The notes: generated by a model not told the origin, from the sequence alone. A DNA stretch of 56,358 nucleotides from a bacterium (GCA_021800745.1 JAJYYS010000002.1:1-56358); one strand, 5' to 3'; numbered from the stretch's first letter, positions 25,913-35,352 are shown. Translations and numbers: made by a program.

Positions 25913-27262
25913 TTATTTTACAAATGCATTCGACACCTTGTAAAGCAGAGGGTCTAAAATATCGCCTAACAGCGTCTTTGAGCCTGTTTTTACCGTAACT
26001 TCGACGGGCATTCCCGCTTTAAGTTTTAATCTTCTTTCCGCAAGAATTTTTAATCCGCCGGAATCGATTTTTATTCTGCACGCATAGAACGGAATATGGT
26101 TTGCGGGATTAGGCAGGCTGTTTGCGGAAACGTAAATTACTCTGCCGTTCAATACGGGAATATTTTGTATGTCGTACGCCGCAAATCTTAAATCTGCGGC
26201 CAAGCCTTTCCTGACGTGAGCTATGTTCTGAACGGGAACATAGCCTTTTACTATTAAGTTTTGATTGAGCGGCAGAATATCGACTATCGGCTGTCCGGGC
26301 ATAACGGCTCCGCCTATCGTCTTATTGTATATTTTGACTATTACGCCGTTTACCGGAGAAGCGATACGGGAATGTTTATACTGGCTCAATGCCGATTTAT
26401 ACTGCTGTTTAGAAGCAAATAATCCGTTTTGAACTTTATTAAGGCGGCTGTTCACGTCTTTGAGAAAATTATTTCTTAAATCGGCCGATTTTATCTCGTT
26501 TTCCGACAATGACCCTTCAAAGCGCGATATATCGCTGAGTTCCGAATTTAATCTGCCTTTAAGGCTTTCTATGCGGCTTTTTAAATCCAAAACTTTTACT
26601 TTCGGATAATATCCTTCTTTGGCAAGTTTATCGAGAGGAGCAAGCTCTTTTTTTGCGATGTTTATTTCGCGCATGGTATTACGCTTTAATTCTTCGGCAT
26701 TTTTTAAATAATTTTTAAGGCTTTCTATGCTGACCCTGATAATATTTTTTTGGGCTTCGTATCCTGCCGTATCGGAGTAAAAAAGCTCTTTCTGCGTAGC
26801 CATAGCCTCTTTTGCGTGAGCGGAATTTTTGAAAGACAAAAGCTCTTTCGGAAATTTTAAGGACGTGGCTCCGGAGGCTTCGGCTTTAAGCCTTGCATAC
26901 ATTGCAAGATAAGTAATATAGCCGCTTTTTACGGACGCAAGATTAGATTTAAGCTGTCCGTCGTCTAAAAGAATCAGCGGCTGTCCTTTTTTAACTTCCG
27001 CCCCTTCGCCTACGAGAATTTTTTGAATAGTCCCGCCGTAACGGCTCTGAATTATGTTTTCATGGGAAGCCGACGCTACGGTTCCCTGAATATTGACTCC
27101 GTTTGTCATAGGAGCGAAAGACGCCCATACTATAAATCCCAAAAAACCGAATATGAGAGCCGAAAACCCGGCTATAATAATCGGGCGCATATTAGTGTGT
27201 ATAACTTCGTCTTCGTCTATTACTTCCGGTTCGTTTCCTTTGATCCATTCAAGCAGTTTCAT
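25913..27262 (-). CDS. Type I secretion membrane fusion (periplasmic adaptor) protein, HlyD/PrtE family
   Basis: A 449-residue adaptor linking the inner-membrane ABC protein to TolC. A cytoplasmic N-terminus precedes one membrane span at about residues 29-50 (IIAGFSALIFGFLGFIVWASF). A lipoyl half-motif (YGGTIQKILVGEGAEVKKGQPLILLDD), a long coiled-coil hairpin (about 110-290) and the second lipoyl/beta-barrel region (SPVNGVIVKIYNKTIGGAVMPGQPIVDI) follow. Length and order fit the PrtE/HlyD group. Its neighbours are the ABC gene 84 bases upstream and the surface-protein gene downstream. Confidence 0.92.
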   Translation of the reverse strand: MKLLEWIKGNEPEVIDEDEVIHTNMRPIIIAGFSALIFGFLGFIVWASFAPMTNGVNIQGTVASASHENIIQSRYGGTIQKILVGEGAEVKKGQPLILLDDGQLKSNLASVKSGYITYLAMYARLKAEASGATSLKFPKELLSFKNSAHAKEAMATQKELFYSDTAGYEAQKNIIRVSIESLKNYLKNAEELKRNTMREINIAKKELAPLDKLAKEGYYPKVKVLDLKSRIESLKGRLNSELSDISRFEGSLSENEIKSADLRNNFLKDVNSRLNKVQNGLFASKQQYKSALSQYKHSRIASPVNGVIVKIYNKTIGGAVMPGQPIVDILPLNQNLIVKGYVPVQNIAHVRKGLAADLRFAAYDIQNIPVLNGRVIYVSANSLPNPANHIPFYACRIKIDSGGLKILAERRLKLKAGMPVEVTVKTGSKTLLGDILDPLLYKVSNAFVK

Positions 27263-27317
27263 TAAAAAACTCCCTTATTAATATATATATTATCCGATAC
27301 CTTTTCCTGTCTGCTGG

Positions 27318-27337
27318 ATTCCCGCTTTCGCGGGAAT
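27318..27337. repeat. Short palindrome ATTCCCGC-N4-GCGGGAAT
   Basis: A perfect 8-bp inverted repeat in the abc-hlyD gap. It is embedded in GGATTCCCGCTTTCGCGGGA, a type of dispersed intergenic palindrome seen in several bacteria (compare the Neisseria dRS3 pattern ATTCCC-N8-GGGAAT). Only one copy is in this window. Confidence 0.5.
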
Positions 27338-27346
27338 GACACGACA

Positions 27347-29194
27347 TTAAACTTCGTTCAGTCCGGCGTCGAGGACGACTGCGCCTTCGCCCGTTTCCGC
27401 TTTGTTTTCATTGCTCTCTTCATTTCCCTGAGACTGTCCGCGCCCCTGCCCCGCTTTCTGCACCGCCTGCGCCTGCTGCTGGTTCTGCGAGGCTATTATG
27501 GCGTTAAGCACGTCGTTTCTCGTTCCGTACATCTGAACCGTACCGTTTGAAATAACTAATATTTTGTCCACGACTGAAAGTATGTGGTTTCTGTGGCTTA
27601 TTATGAATACGGTGGATTTTTGCTCTTTAAGTTTTGCAAGCGTGTAAAGAAGGGCGTGTCCGCCGATGTCGTCGAGGTTGGAATCCGGCTCGTCAAGCAC
27701 GACGAGCGCGGGAAAGCCGTAAATAGCCCTTGCGAGCGCGACCCTCTGCTTCTGTCCGCCTGAAAGCACTACTCCGCCTTCCCCTATAAAAGTATCGTAG
27801 CCGTCGGGAAGATTAAGTATCAGTTCGTGTATTCCGACCGTTTTGGCGGCTTCTATTATTTTAAAAGAATCTATATCCCCGAAACGCCCTATGTTTTCCG
27901 CTATTGTTCCGTTTAAAAGCTCTATGTCCTGGGGAAGATAGCCGATGTGGTTTCCGAGGGCGTCTTTGTCCCATGTAAAAATTTCCGCCCCGTCAAGCCT
28001 GACCGAACCGGAGGCCGGGGGCCAGACGCCGGTAATGAGCTTGGAAAGGGTGGATTTTCCAGAACCGCTGGGTCCTATTATAGCTACCATATCGCCTTTT
28101 TCCGCGATAAAATTTATGTTTTTAAGCACCTGAATATTGGAATTCGGCGGTATTGCGTAAAGGCCGCCGACGGCGATTCTGCCTTCCGGTGCGGGAAGAG
28201 GCATCCCCTTTTCTTTTTCGGGAAAGGCAGTAAAAAGGGCGGATAATCTTTTATAAGAATCGCGGGCGGATACGAAACCTTTCCAGCCGCCGATTGCAAG
28301 GTCTATGGGAGAAAGCGCCCTGCCCATTAATATCGCGGCGGCAACCATGGCGCCCGCCGTAATAATATTGCCGTTTATAACGTAATATGCTCCGAAAGCG
28401 TACACTAAAGACTGAAAAGCGTATCTGAAAAATTTGGTCACGGCGGATATGTTTCCCGTTTTTTCGCTGGCGGAAGATTGAAGAGCGACGAATTTTTGAT
28501 GTTTGGGAAACCAGTGCTTTTTTACGTTGGACAGCATACCCATAGACTCTATAACGTCTGCGTTTCTAAAATTTATCGCCGAAAAAGCCGAAGCGTTATG
28601 ATACGCCGCATTTGAAGCTGACAGCTTTTTCTTGCTTACCATTTCCGTTAAAACTGCAAGTATAAAAAGAACGATTGCGGCGCAGGCGGCAAATACTCCA
28701 AGCGCCCAGTAAATTAAAGCGATTACGAGAACGTATATAGGGACCCACGGAACGTCGAAAAAAGCGATGGCTCCCGTGCCGGTCAAAAACTGCCTTATGT
28801 TCGTAAAATCCCCGAAAACCTGAGAGGAGTCCGTGCTTCCGGTGCGCAGGCATTTCTCGAAAGCCACCTGAAACAGCCGTTCGTTAACGCGTTTATCCAT
28901 GTTGTTGCCTATGCGTATGAGAAGCTGAGTCCTCGTCCATTCAAAAAGCCCCATAAGAGCCATCATAAAAAGCATTATAACCGTAACTACGATAAGAGTC
29001 GTGTTACTGCGGCTCGAAAGAACGGAATCGTAAATAAGAAGCATATAAATCGCCGGAACGAGCATCAGAAGATTTATAATAAGGCTGAAAAGTCCCACTA
29101 TATAAAAATCTTTTTTGAATAATGTCAACAGCTTTAAGAGTTCAGGTTTTTCCGAAGCTGAAGCTAAAGACTGTTTTCGCCTGAAAAATGCCAT
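27347..29194 (-). CDS. Type I secretion ABC transporter, permease + ATPase (PrtD family)
   Basis: A 615-residue half-transporter. Residues 1-320 form the exporter membrane domain (six spans; the first begins LFSLIINLLMLVPAIYMLLIYD). The ATPase domain has Walker A GPSGSGKSTL near residue 370, signature LSGGQKQRVALARAI, Walker B LVVLDEPDSNLDD and the switch His in SHRNH. There is no N-terminal C39 peptidase-like domain, which places it with PrtD/RsaD-type exporters of RTX proteases and S-layers. A Gln/Gly/Glu-rich tail of about 55 residues (QNQQQAQAVQKAGQGRGQ..) follows the ATPase and is unusual. It starts 18 bases after the tolC-like stop. Confidence 0.93.
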   Translation of the reverse strand: MAFFRRKQSLASASEKPELLKLLTLFKKDFYIVGLFSLIINLLMLVPAIYMLLIYDSVLSSRSNTTLIVVTVIMLFMMALMGLFEWTRTQLLIRIGNNMDKRVNERLFQVAFEKCLRTGSTDSSQVFGDFTNIRQFLTGTGAIAFFDVPWVPIYVLVIALIYWALGVFAACAAIVLFILAVLTEMVSKKKLSASNAAYHNASAFSAINFRNADVIESMGMLSNVKKHWFPKHQKFVALQSSASEKTGNISAVTKFFRYAFQSLVYAFGAYYVINGNIITAGAMVAAAILMGRALSPIDLAIGGWKGFVSARDSYKRLSALFTAFPEKEKGMPLPAPEGRIAVGGLYAIPPNSNIQVLKNINFIAEKGDMVAIIGPSGSGKSTLSKLITGVWPPASGSVRLDGAEIFTWDKDALGNHIGYLPQDIELLNGTIAENIGRFGDIDSFKIIEAAKTVGIHELILNLPDGYDTFIGEGGVVLSGGQKQRVALARAIYGFPALVVLDEPDSNLDDIGGHALLYTLAKLKEQKSTVFIISHRNHILSVVDKILVISNGTVQMYGTRNDVLNAIIASQNQQQAQAVQKAGQGRGQSQGNEESNENKAETGEGAVVLDAGLNEV

Positions 29195-29212
29195 TTATTG
29201 CACCTCGTTAAT

Positions 29213-30562
29213 TTATTTAAGCCATCCGTTTATTTTATATAAATCGTATTTTGAAAGCACTCCGACGTTGAAATAAAAATTTAAAATTCCGCCCGCATAT
29301 TCGTATTTTGCTTTAAGAAGTTTCACCTTGGCGTCGTAAAGAGCCTGAACGGCGTTAAGAACGTCGGTTTCCGTAGCGATGCCGGACTTAAACCCCAGCT
29401 CGTTTCCTTTTAAGGAAATGCGGGCGGATTTGAGGGCAAGCTCAAGCATTTTTATTTTTACTATCGACCCTTTAATGCCGGAATACGACTGCCTGATTTT
29501 CCTGCCGTTTTTATTAAGTTCTTGAAGATATTTCTGCTGGGCGCGGGACTCTAAATTTGCCGCCTTAAAAGTCTTCGCGTAGCCGTATCCGCCGTTAAAC
29601 AGCGGAACGTTAAGCTGAAATCCTATATCGTAGTATTTCAAGGGCGGGGTCTGGATATACTGCTGTGTGTTGGTGGCGGAATATCCGGCGATAAAGCTTA
29701 AAGACGGAAAATGCGCCGCTATGTTTTTTCTTTCGCTTTCCTTGTAATAGTCGCGGTTATACCTGTAATATTCGAGCATAGGGTTGCGGCGGGCTCCGAC
29801 TTTTATCCAGTATTTAACGTTTGAAGGGCGCGGAACGAAAAAAGGAATATTCCGCTTAAACGGCGCCAAATTTCTGCCGCTTGCGCCGGTCGCGTTTTTA
29901 AACTTGGCGTATGCGTTTTCGAGGTCGTTTTTCGCCCCGACTAACTGCGACAGGACGTAGTAATATTTTGCGCGGGCGGCGTAAACATCGGTAATAGTGC
30001 CGGCTCCGGCGGCGTAAAGTTTTTGAGCCTGCTTAAGTTCGCGGCTGACGGCTTTTTTCTGAGAATTTAAGGCTTTTATGTAATCCTGCACGGTTAAAAC
30101 CTGAAGATATGCCTGAGCAACCGTAATGATGAGTTTCTGCTTCTGCGACTCGAATCTGGCGTTTCCGATAGACGCCCTCGTCTTATACTGCCCGTACATA
30201 AAAAACCTGCGCATGCTGAATACGGGCTGGCTCAGGTTCACGCCGGCGTTTCTTGCGTCGTAGCTCAAGTAATAAGGCGGCGGATTTATGAAATCGTATC
30301 TCGAATAGTTAAACGAAGCGTTTATGCGCGGAAGCAGAACGGAAAGACCCTCCCACGCAAGGTCGTCCGAGGCTTTTTTGCCGTAAAGCGAGGCTTTATA
30401 GCCGTGGTTATGCTTAAGCGCAAGCTCGTAAGCCTTAATAATATTTAAAGGCGCGGGCTTTTTAACGGCCGCAAAACTTGCCGCGGAAACATAAGCCGGC
30501 AGGCTGGCCGCAATAGCTATAAAAGTAAAAATAAAAAATATTTTTAAACCGCTTTTAAGCAA
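29213..30562 (-). CDS. TolC-family outer membrane channel of the type I system
   Basis: A 449-residue outer-membrane efflux protein. An N-terminal signal peptide (IFFIFTFIAIAASLPAYVSAASFA) is followed by two internally related halves of long helices with the TolC-type pattern. These start at LNIIKAYELALKHNHGYKASL, and later LNVPLFNGGYGYAKTFKAANLESRAQQKYLQEL. LNAVQALYDAKVKLLKAKYEYAGGILNFYFNVG near the C-terminus is the family hallmark. As the first gene of tolC-abc-hlyD it completes a tripartite channel, so the operon is self-sufficient for exporting the surface protein. Confidence 0.92.
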   Translation of the reverse strand: MLKSGLKIFFIFTFIAIAASLPAYVSAASFAAVKKPAPLNIIKAYELALKHNHGYKASLYGKKASDDLAWEGLSVLLPRINASFNYSRYDFINPPPYYLSYDARNAGVNLSQPVFSMRRFFMYGQYKTRASIGNARFESQKQKLIITVAQAYLQVLTVQDYIKALNSQKKAVSRELKQAQKLYAAGAGTITDVYAARAKYYYVLSQLVGAKNDLENAYAKFKNATGASGRNLAPFKRNIPFFVPRPSNVKYWIKVGARRNPMLEYYRYNRDYYKESERKNIAAHFPSLSFIAGYSATNTQQYIQTPPLKYYDIGFQLNVPLFNGGYGYAKTFKAANLESRAQQKYLQELNKNGRKIRQSYSGIKGSIVKIKMLELALKSARISLKGNELGFKSGIATETDVLNAVQALYDAKVKLLKAKYEYAGGILNFYFNVGVLSKYDLYKINGWLK

Positions 30563-30634
30563 AACGCTAAGACCCTCCGCAGAATTTTTAATTTCTTATA
30601 ATATAATATAAAATTAACGATTGCAAGAATTTTT

Positions 30635-31936
30635 TCAGGTCAGGCTTCTTCGATTTCTTCGTATTTTTCCACTACTGAACAGAAACCAATCCGGAACGGC
30701 AAATATATTTTTTCTTATTTCTATTATTTCATTTCCGGGGTAAACTATTATGCCTAAAGGAAGTTTATATTCTTTAATGAATGAATCGATGCTTCTTCCG
30801 TCTGCGTAACCCACTTTTTGAGCAGATTTTACTTCGATAGGCAGAAGAAAACTTTCAGTTTTTACGATGAAATCTACTTCAAGCCCCGAAGCGCTTTTAT
30901 AAAAATAAATTTCAGGTTCTATGTCCTGCAGTTCTTTCCATTTTAAAAGTTCGGAAAATATCCAGGTCTCGTATAGGGCTCCTTTAGAAACCCCGTCCTC
31001 TCCGGCTATTACTCTGTTCAATCCGTTATCGGGGAAATATATCTTGGGACTTTTTATTAATCGTTTAGACGTATTGTTGAAATACGGATTAAGCAAAAAA
31101 CTTATAAACGTCGCTCTCAGAATGTAAATATATCTTTTAACGGTATTGACGGCTATGCCGGCTTCTTTTGCTATTTCGGAAATAGATAGAATCTGCCCGG
31201 TTCTTAACGTCAATAGCTTTTGCGCTAAAATAAATGCCTCGGGATTAGTAAAACTTCCGACATCCGGCACGTCCCTTTCAAGATAGGTCTTTCTATAATC
31301 TTTTAACCAGTCCGTCTTTTCTATGTTTTTATCGTCGCCGCCAATGTTCCATATCGGCGGATAGCCGCCCCATTTTAAAAGCCTATCTCTTTTATTTAAT
31401 ATATCCCTGAGTTCTTCGGAAGATATAAGGTTTATTTCTTCAATATCTTTTTTTAAAATTCTTTGTTGTCCGATTAATTTATTTAAAAAAAAAGTCTTAG
31501 CGGATTTACGGCTAACTTCGGAAAAAGAGAGCGGATAAAGATTGAAAAGGGACACTCTGCCCGCAAGCGTTTCTTTTATGCCTTTTATAAGCAATATTTG
31601 CGACGAACCCGTGATAATAAATTTTTTATTCTGTCCTTCTTTGTCTATTAAATATTTCAGGGGGTCGAAAATTTCCGGTATTTTTTGTACTTCATCGAGA
31701 ATTATTATAGGTTCTTTTACATTTTCAAGAATTCTTATCGCCGAATTTTTAAATCTTATTCTTTCGTCCGGGTCGTCAAAAGTGTAGTATTTAAAAGCTC
31801 TATCTACCGCTTTAGGAATAATATTTTTACAAAGGGTGGTTTTGCCGGTTTGTCTTGCTCCGGTTATTGCGATAACGCGTTTTTGTTTAAACCTCGATAT
31901 AATTTTACCTGCAATCGCTCTTTCAATATAATCCAT
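30635..31936 (-). CDS. AAA-family ATPase with DUF4143 C-terminal domain (1)
   Basis: A 433-residue ATPase with Walker A GARQTGKTTL near residue 25, Walker B PIIILDEVQKIPEIFDPL, sensor TGSSQ, and a C-terminal DUF4143 domain. The latter contains winged-helix-like AKEAGIAVNTVKRYIYILRA, then a nuclease-fold-like segment GALYETWIFSELLK..EVDFIVKTESFLLPIEVKSAQ. The E-x-D...E-x-K arrangement resembles a PD-(D/E)xK core. Biochemical roles of this family are poorly known. It is one of three such ATPases within 5 kb and the most divergent of them. Confidence 0.88.
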   Translation of the reverse strand: MDYIERAIAGKIISRFKQKRVIAITGARQTGKTTLCKNIIPKAVDRAFKYYTFDDPDERIRFKNSAIRILENVKEPIIILDEVQKIPEIFDPLKYLIDKEGQNKKFIITGSSQILLIKGIKETLAGRVSLFNLYPLSFSEVSRKSAKTFFLNKLIGQQRILKKDIEEINLISSEELRDILNKRDRLLKWGGYPPIWNIGGDDKNIEKTDWLKDYRKTYLERDVPDVGSFTNPEAFILAQKLLTLRTGQILSISEIAKEAGIAVNTVKRYIYILRATFISFLLNPYFNNTSKRLIKSPKIYFPDNGLNRVIAGEDGVSKGALYETWIFSELLKWKELQDIEPEIYFYKSASGLEVDFIVKTESFLLPIEVKSAQKVGYADGRSIDSFIKEYKLPLGIIVYPGNEIIEIRKNIFAVPDWFLFSSGKIRRNRRSLT

Positions 31937-31995
31937 AAAAAGATTATATCAGTTGTATTGCAAAATTACAAGGTATTTTTGAAATACAATATATA

Positions 31996-32043
31996 ATTAA
32001 AGGGGTCGGATTTATTTATTTACTTACTCACGCCTGCGTTTTT
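31996..32043 (+). repeat. Dispersed repeat copy 2
   Basis: ATTAAAGGGGTCGGATTTAT followed by TTATTTACTTACTCACGCCTGCGTTT aligns with copies at 22921-22985 (opposite strand) and 33957-34013. It lies between two DUF4143 ATPase genes. Confidence 0.65.
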
Positions 32044-32075
32044 AGCCGATGAAAATTTGCTCGGGTTATTTTATT

Positions 32076-33233
32076 TTAGGTTATTTCTTTTTGAGTTAAA
32101 AACTCTATATAGTTTTCAGGATTAATAACCGATAAAGCTGAACGGTAAGCTTCCTGAAATGAAGACGGCGTTGTTTTTTTTGCTTTTGTATTCCATTTGA
32201 ATTCATAAGCGTTTATTTTTCCGTTTTCTTCTTCTATGTAATCGATTTCCTGCTTCTGTAATGTACGCCAGAAATAGCTTTTAACCCATTTGTTTTTATT
32301 AAAATTCGATTTTATTCTTTCGCTGACAAGAAAGTTTTCCCATAATTTACCTTTATCCTGCCTTAAATTTAAAACCGAAAAATCATTTATTACCGCGTTT
32401 CTGATGCCGTTATCCCAAAAATATATTTTCGTGCTTTTTTTAAGTTCGTTTCTTAAATTCCGGCTGAAAGACCTTAATCTGAATACTACAAAAGACTTTT
32501 CTAATAAGTCTATATATCTTTGAACGGTTATTTTATCGGCCTCTACCTGTCTCGATAACTCGTTATAAGAAACTTCCGAACATACTTGAAGCGCAAGCGA
32601 CTCAAGAAGTTTAAATACGGTTTCCGGCCGCCTTATTTCGTTAAACGTAAATATATCTTTATATAAATAGCTGTCGCTTAAATTTCTTAAATTTTCTTTT
32701 TCAAGCCCCTGTCCTTCAGTGTTTATTATATCGGGATACATGCCGTATATAAGCCTGTGTTCAAGAAGCCTTTTTTCTTTTAATACTCCAAATTCATCTA
32801 TGAGCTCTTCCGTAGAAAACGGCAGTAATCTGAATTCATATTTTCTGCCTGTTAAAGGTTCGTTTATTTCGTTTGACAATTCAAATGCGGAAGAACCTGA
32901 AGCTATAATTTGAATATTTTTAATGTTGTCAACCATCAATTTTATAGTCAAACCTATATTTTTAACCCTCTGGGCTTCATCGATTATTACGATAACGTTT
33001 TTACCGATAATTGCTTTAAGTTTATCGGATGTCGCGTTAAAAAGGAGGTCTCTTATATCGGGTTCGTCGCAGTTAAGAAATATGTACGGCTTGTCAAAAG
33101 ATTTGGCAATCTCGAATAAAAGGGTCGTCTTTCCGGCCTGCCTGGGTCCAAGTATTATAACGGCTTTTTCTTTAAAGGAATGTTTAAGTATAAGTTCGAA
33201 TAACTGCCTTTTTATTATTTTTTTTGTTTCCAT
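32076..33233 (-). CDS. AAA-family ATPase with DUF4143 C-terminal domain (2)
   Basis: A 385-residue ATPase: Walker A GPRQAGKTTL near residue 29, Walker B VIVIIDEAQRVKNIGLTIKLMV, sensor ASGSSAFELSN, and the following NEPLTGRKYEFRLLPFS. The DUF4143 region has VEADKITVQRYIDLLEKSFVVFRL (winged-helix-like) and KQEIDYIEEENGKINAYEFKW, the nuclease-like E...ExK element. Clearly more similar to the ATPase at 34097 than to the one at 30635. No toxin or transposase is adjacent. Cellular role unknown. Confidence 0.88.
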   Translation of the reverse strand: METKKIIKRQLFELILKHSFKEKAVIILGPRQAGKTTLLFEIAKSFDKPYIFLNCDEPDIRDLLFNATSDKLKAIIGKNVIVIIDEAQRVKNIGLTIKLMVDNIKNIQIIASGSSAFELSNEINEPLTGRKYEFRLLPFSTEELIDEFGVLKEKRLLEHRLIYGMYPDIINTEGQGLEKENLRNLSDSYLYKDIFTFNEIRRPETVFKLLESLALQVCSEVSYNELSRQVEADKITVQRYIDLLEKSFVVFRLRSFSRNLRNELKKSTKIYFWDNGIRNAVINDFSVLNLRQDKGKLWENFLVSERIKSNFNKNKWVKSYFWRTLQKQEIDYIEEENGKINAYEFKWNTKAKKTTPSSFQEAYRSALSVINPENYIEFLTQKEIT

Positions 33234-33378
33234 TATTAATAATTAATGCTTGTGAGCCGATTAGATATATATTTTAAATATTATAATCACTAAATATTAT
33301 CATTTTTGGTGATTATAGTCAATACCGGAAATTTGTCAAATTAAATTTGAAGATAGCTCGAAGCAAGACTTTTCGAAG

Positions 33379-33876
33379 TCATATTATTATATCCTCGTTG
33401 GGCTTATAATCGGGTTTTAAATCCCAGAAAAAAGCATTTCCCCTATGTATTCTTTTTGACCCTAAAATATTTAGCCTTTTACGCAGTCTCTCAAGTTCAT
33501 TTGCAAAGAAACCATCTTTATCGATTAAAATTTGCGCGTCTAACGTCATATCGAGAAATAAAGGGCTTCCCGCCGCGGCTTCCTCGGGTGTTTTAATGAC
33601 GGGGGAAATATATGCGTTAATACCGGAGTTTTTAAGCGACGCGATTAAAGATTCCAATTTTTCTTCAACAAACATAAACTCTTTAATTCTTTTTATCCTG
33701 CCCGCCGGCAATTTTTCCGCGATTATTAAAATATCGATATCGGAATTATAATTCGGCGTATGTCTTCCAACCGACCCAAATACGACGGCAGATATCAGTC
33801 TTTCTCCGTAAAACGATTTTAGTTCGTTCCTTAAAGCCTCAAGAATCATATCGTATTTTTCTACTATAGATTTCAT
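33379..33876 (-). CDS. Nucleotidyltransferase-domain protein (MNT/pol-beta superfamily)
   Basis: A 165-residue protein with the minimal nucleotidyltransferase signature VVFGSVGRHTPNYNSDIDILII near residues 30-51, that is GSxGR followed by DxD. No HEPN partner gene is adjacent, although HEPN-MNT pairs are common toxin-antitoxin modules. The C-terminal half (DMTLDAQILIDKDGFFANELERLRKRLNILGSKRIHRG) is typical of longer stand-alone members. It sits between two DUF4143 ATPases in the same direction. Substrate unknown; a role in nucleotide modification of RNA or protein is inferred from the fold only. Confidence 0.82.
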   Translation of the reverse strand: MKSIVEKYDMILEALRNELKSFYGERLISAVVFGSVGRHTPNYNSDIDILIIAEKLPAGRIKRIKEFMFVEEKLESLIASLKNSGINAYISPVIKTPEEAAAGSPLFLDMTLDAQILIDKDGFFANELERLRKRLNILGSKRIHRGNAFFWDLKPDYKPNEDIII

Positions 33877-33956
33877 GAATATATTATATACGATAAAATA
33901 TAACTAAACAATTTTTAAATACAACCTTAATTAAAGGTAATTAAAGTAATTAAAAG

Positions 33957-34013
33957 AATTAAAGGGGTCAGATTTATTTATTCTCTTACTCCCGACTGAG
34001 TTTGCTGAAATTT
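33957..34013 (+). repeat. Dispersed repeat copy 3
   Basis: AATTAAAGGGGTCAGATTTA followed by TTTATTCTCTTACTCCCGACTGAGTTTG. It is preceded by a short ATTAAAG-type microsatellite from 33929. It is the copy most similar to the one in the surface-protein terminator. Confidence 0.7.
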
Positions 34014-34096
34014 ATTTATAATAAAACTGGGGCAAGACTCCTAAAATTTAATTGCAAAAAGTTTTTGCGGAGTATTATAGGCTAACGTTTCATACG

Positions 34097-35227
34097 TTAT
34101 AATACAAAATCTAAGTAATTTTCGTTATTTATAACCGATAAGGGGGCATTAGGATAAGTACTATTCCATAACTCGCGGGTTTTGTTATTATTTTTATATT
34201 TAGACCATTTAAATTCATAAGAAGATAATATTCCTTCGTTTTCCTCTACTAAATCGACTTCTTTGCCGGCGTATGTTCTCCAGAAATAAAAAGAAACAGG
34301 CATAACTCTTTCATATGTCAGTTTTTTGATTCTTTCCATAAATATAAAATTTTCCCATAGCATACCGGTATCATTCCTATTTTCCAATGGGTTAAATTGA
34401 GAGACGACGGCATTTCTTATACCGTTATCTACAAAGTAGTATTTTGCCTTGGCGGTTATTTCATTTCTTAAATTCCTGCTAAAACCGCCTAATTTTTTAA
34501 TAACAAAAGTTTTTTCTAAGACATCAAGATATTTAGCAACGGTTTTAACGTCTATTCTTAGCTTAACGGCAAGTTCGTTAAACGATACAAGGTTTCCTAC
34601 TTGAAATGCCAATAGTTTTAAAATGTCTATCAATGTTTTAGATGATTTTAAATTGTCAAGAGCCAATACATCTTTCAGTAAATAAGAGTTGACTAATTCT
34701 TCAAGCACTTCTATCTTTTCTTTTTTGTTTGCCGCATTTATGACATCAGGATAAGATCCGAATATTAAAAAATCTTCCAGTCTTTCTTTGAGCTCAAATC
34801 TATTATATAAAGCAAGCAGTTCCTTTTGTGCAAACGGATAAATCAATATAGTAGTTTTTCTGCCCGTCAAAGGCTCTCCCGTCATAGAAGATAAGTCGAA
34901 CGACGATGATCCCGTAGCTATTATATGCATGCCCTTAATATTATCGACTAATATTTTAAGAGCCATTCCTATAGACGGAATCTGCTGAGCTTCATCGATA
35001 GCATAAAGTTCATAGCCTTCGACATACTCAAGTATCTGTTTAAAATCCTGAGAGCCCAATATTTGCCGAACCCTCATATTGTCGCCGGAATCTATTTTGT
35101 ATTTTAACGTCGTATCTTTTAAAAAACTTTCAAGAAAAGTCGTCTTGCCTACCCTTCGCGGTCCGTAAATTATTAAAACTTTATTGGGTTTTATCAGTTC
35201 ATTAATATTATATGCTCTTTTAATCAT
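34097..35227 (-). CDS. AAA-family ATPase with DUF4143 C-terminal domain (3)
   Basis: A 376-residue ATPase: Walker A GPRRVGKTTF near residue 21, Walker B YELYAIDEAQQIPSIGMALKILV, ATGSSSFDLSS then GEPLTGRK, and a DUF4143 region with LRIDVKTVAKYLDVLEKTFVIKKL and AGKEVDLVEENEGILSSYEFKW. It shares several blocks with the 32076 protein, so the two look like an old tandem duplication separated by the nucleotidyltransferase gene. No partner is known. Not overlapping with neighbours; about 220 bases upstream of the nucleotidyltransferase start. Confidence 0.88.
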   Translation of the reverse strand: MIKRAYNINELIKPNKVLIIYGPRRVGKTTFLESFLKDTTLKYKIDSGDNMRVRQILGSQDFKQILEYVEGYELYAIDEAQQIPSIGMALKILVDNIKGMHIIATGSSSFDLSSMTGEPLTGRKTTILIYPFAQKELLALYNRFELKERLEDFLIFGSYPDVINAANKKEKIEVLEELVNSYLLKDVLALDNLKSSKTLIDILKLLAFQVGNLVSFNELAVKLRIDVKTVAKYLDVLEKTFVIKKLGGFSRNLRNEITAKAKYYFVDNGIRNAVVSQFNPLENRNDTGMLWENFIFMERIKKLTYERVMPVSFYFWRTYAGKEVDLVEENEGILSSYEFKWSKYKNNNKTRELWNSTYPNAPLSVINNENYLDFVL

Positions 35228-35352
35228 AATACCTATATTATATAAGAGCGGTTACATAAAATCCATAAAATAATTAAAATTTATGGAATGGCAATCCGTA
35301 AATTATTGAATTATAAACTGAACATAAACCGAACTATAAATTTAGTTTCAAC

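Noticed and set aside
33379..33876. HEPN-MNT toxin-antitoxin pair
   Set aside because: Only the nucleotidyltransferase is present; neighbouring ORFs are DUF4143 ATPases, not HEPN proteins.
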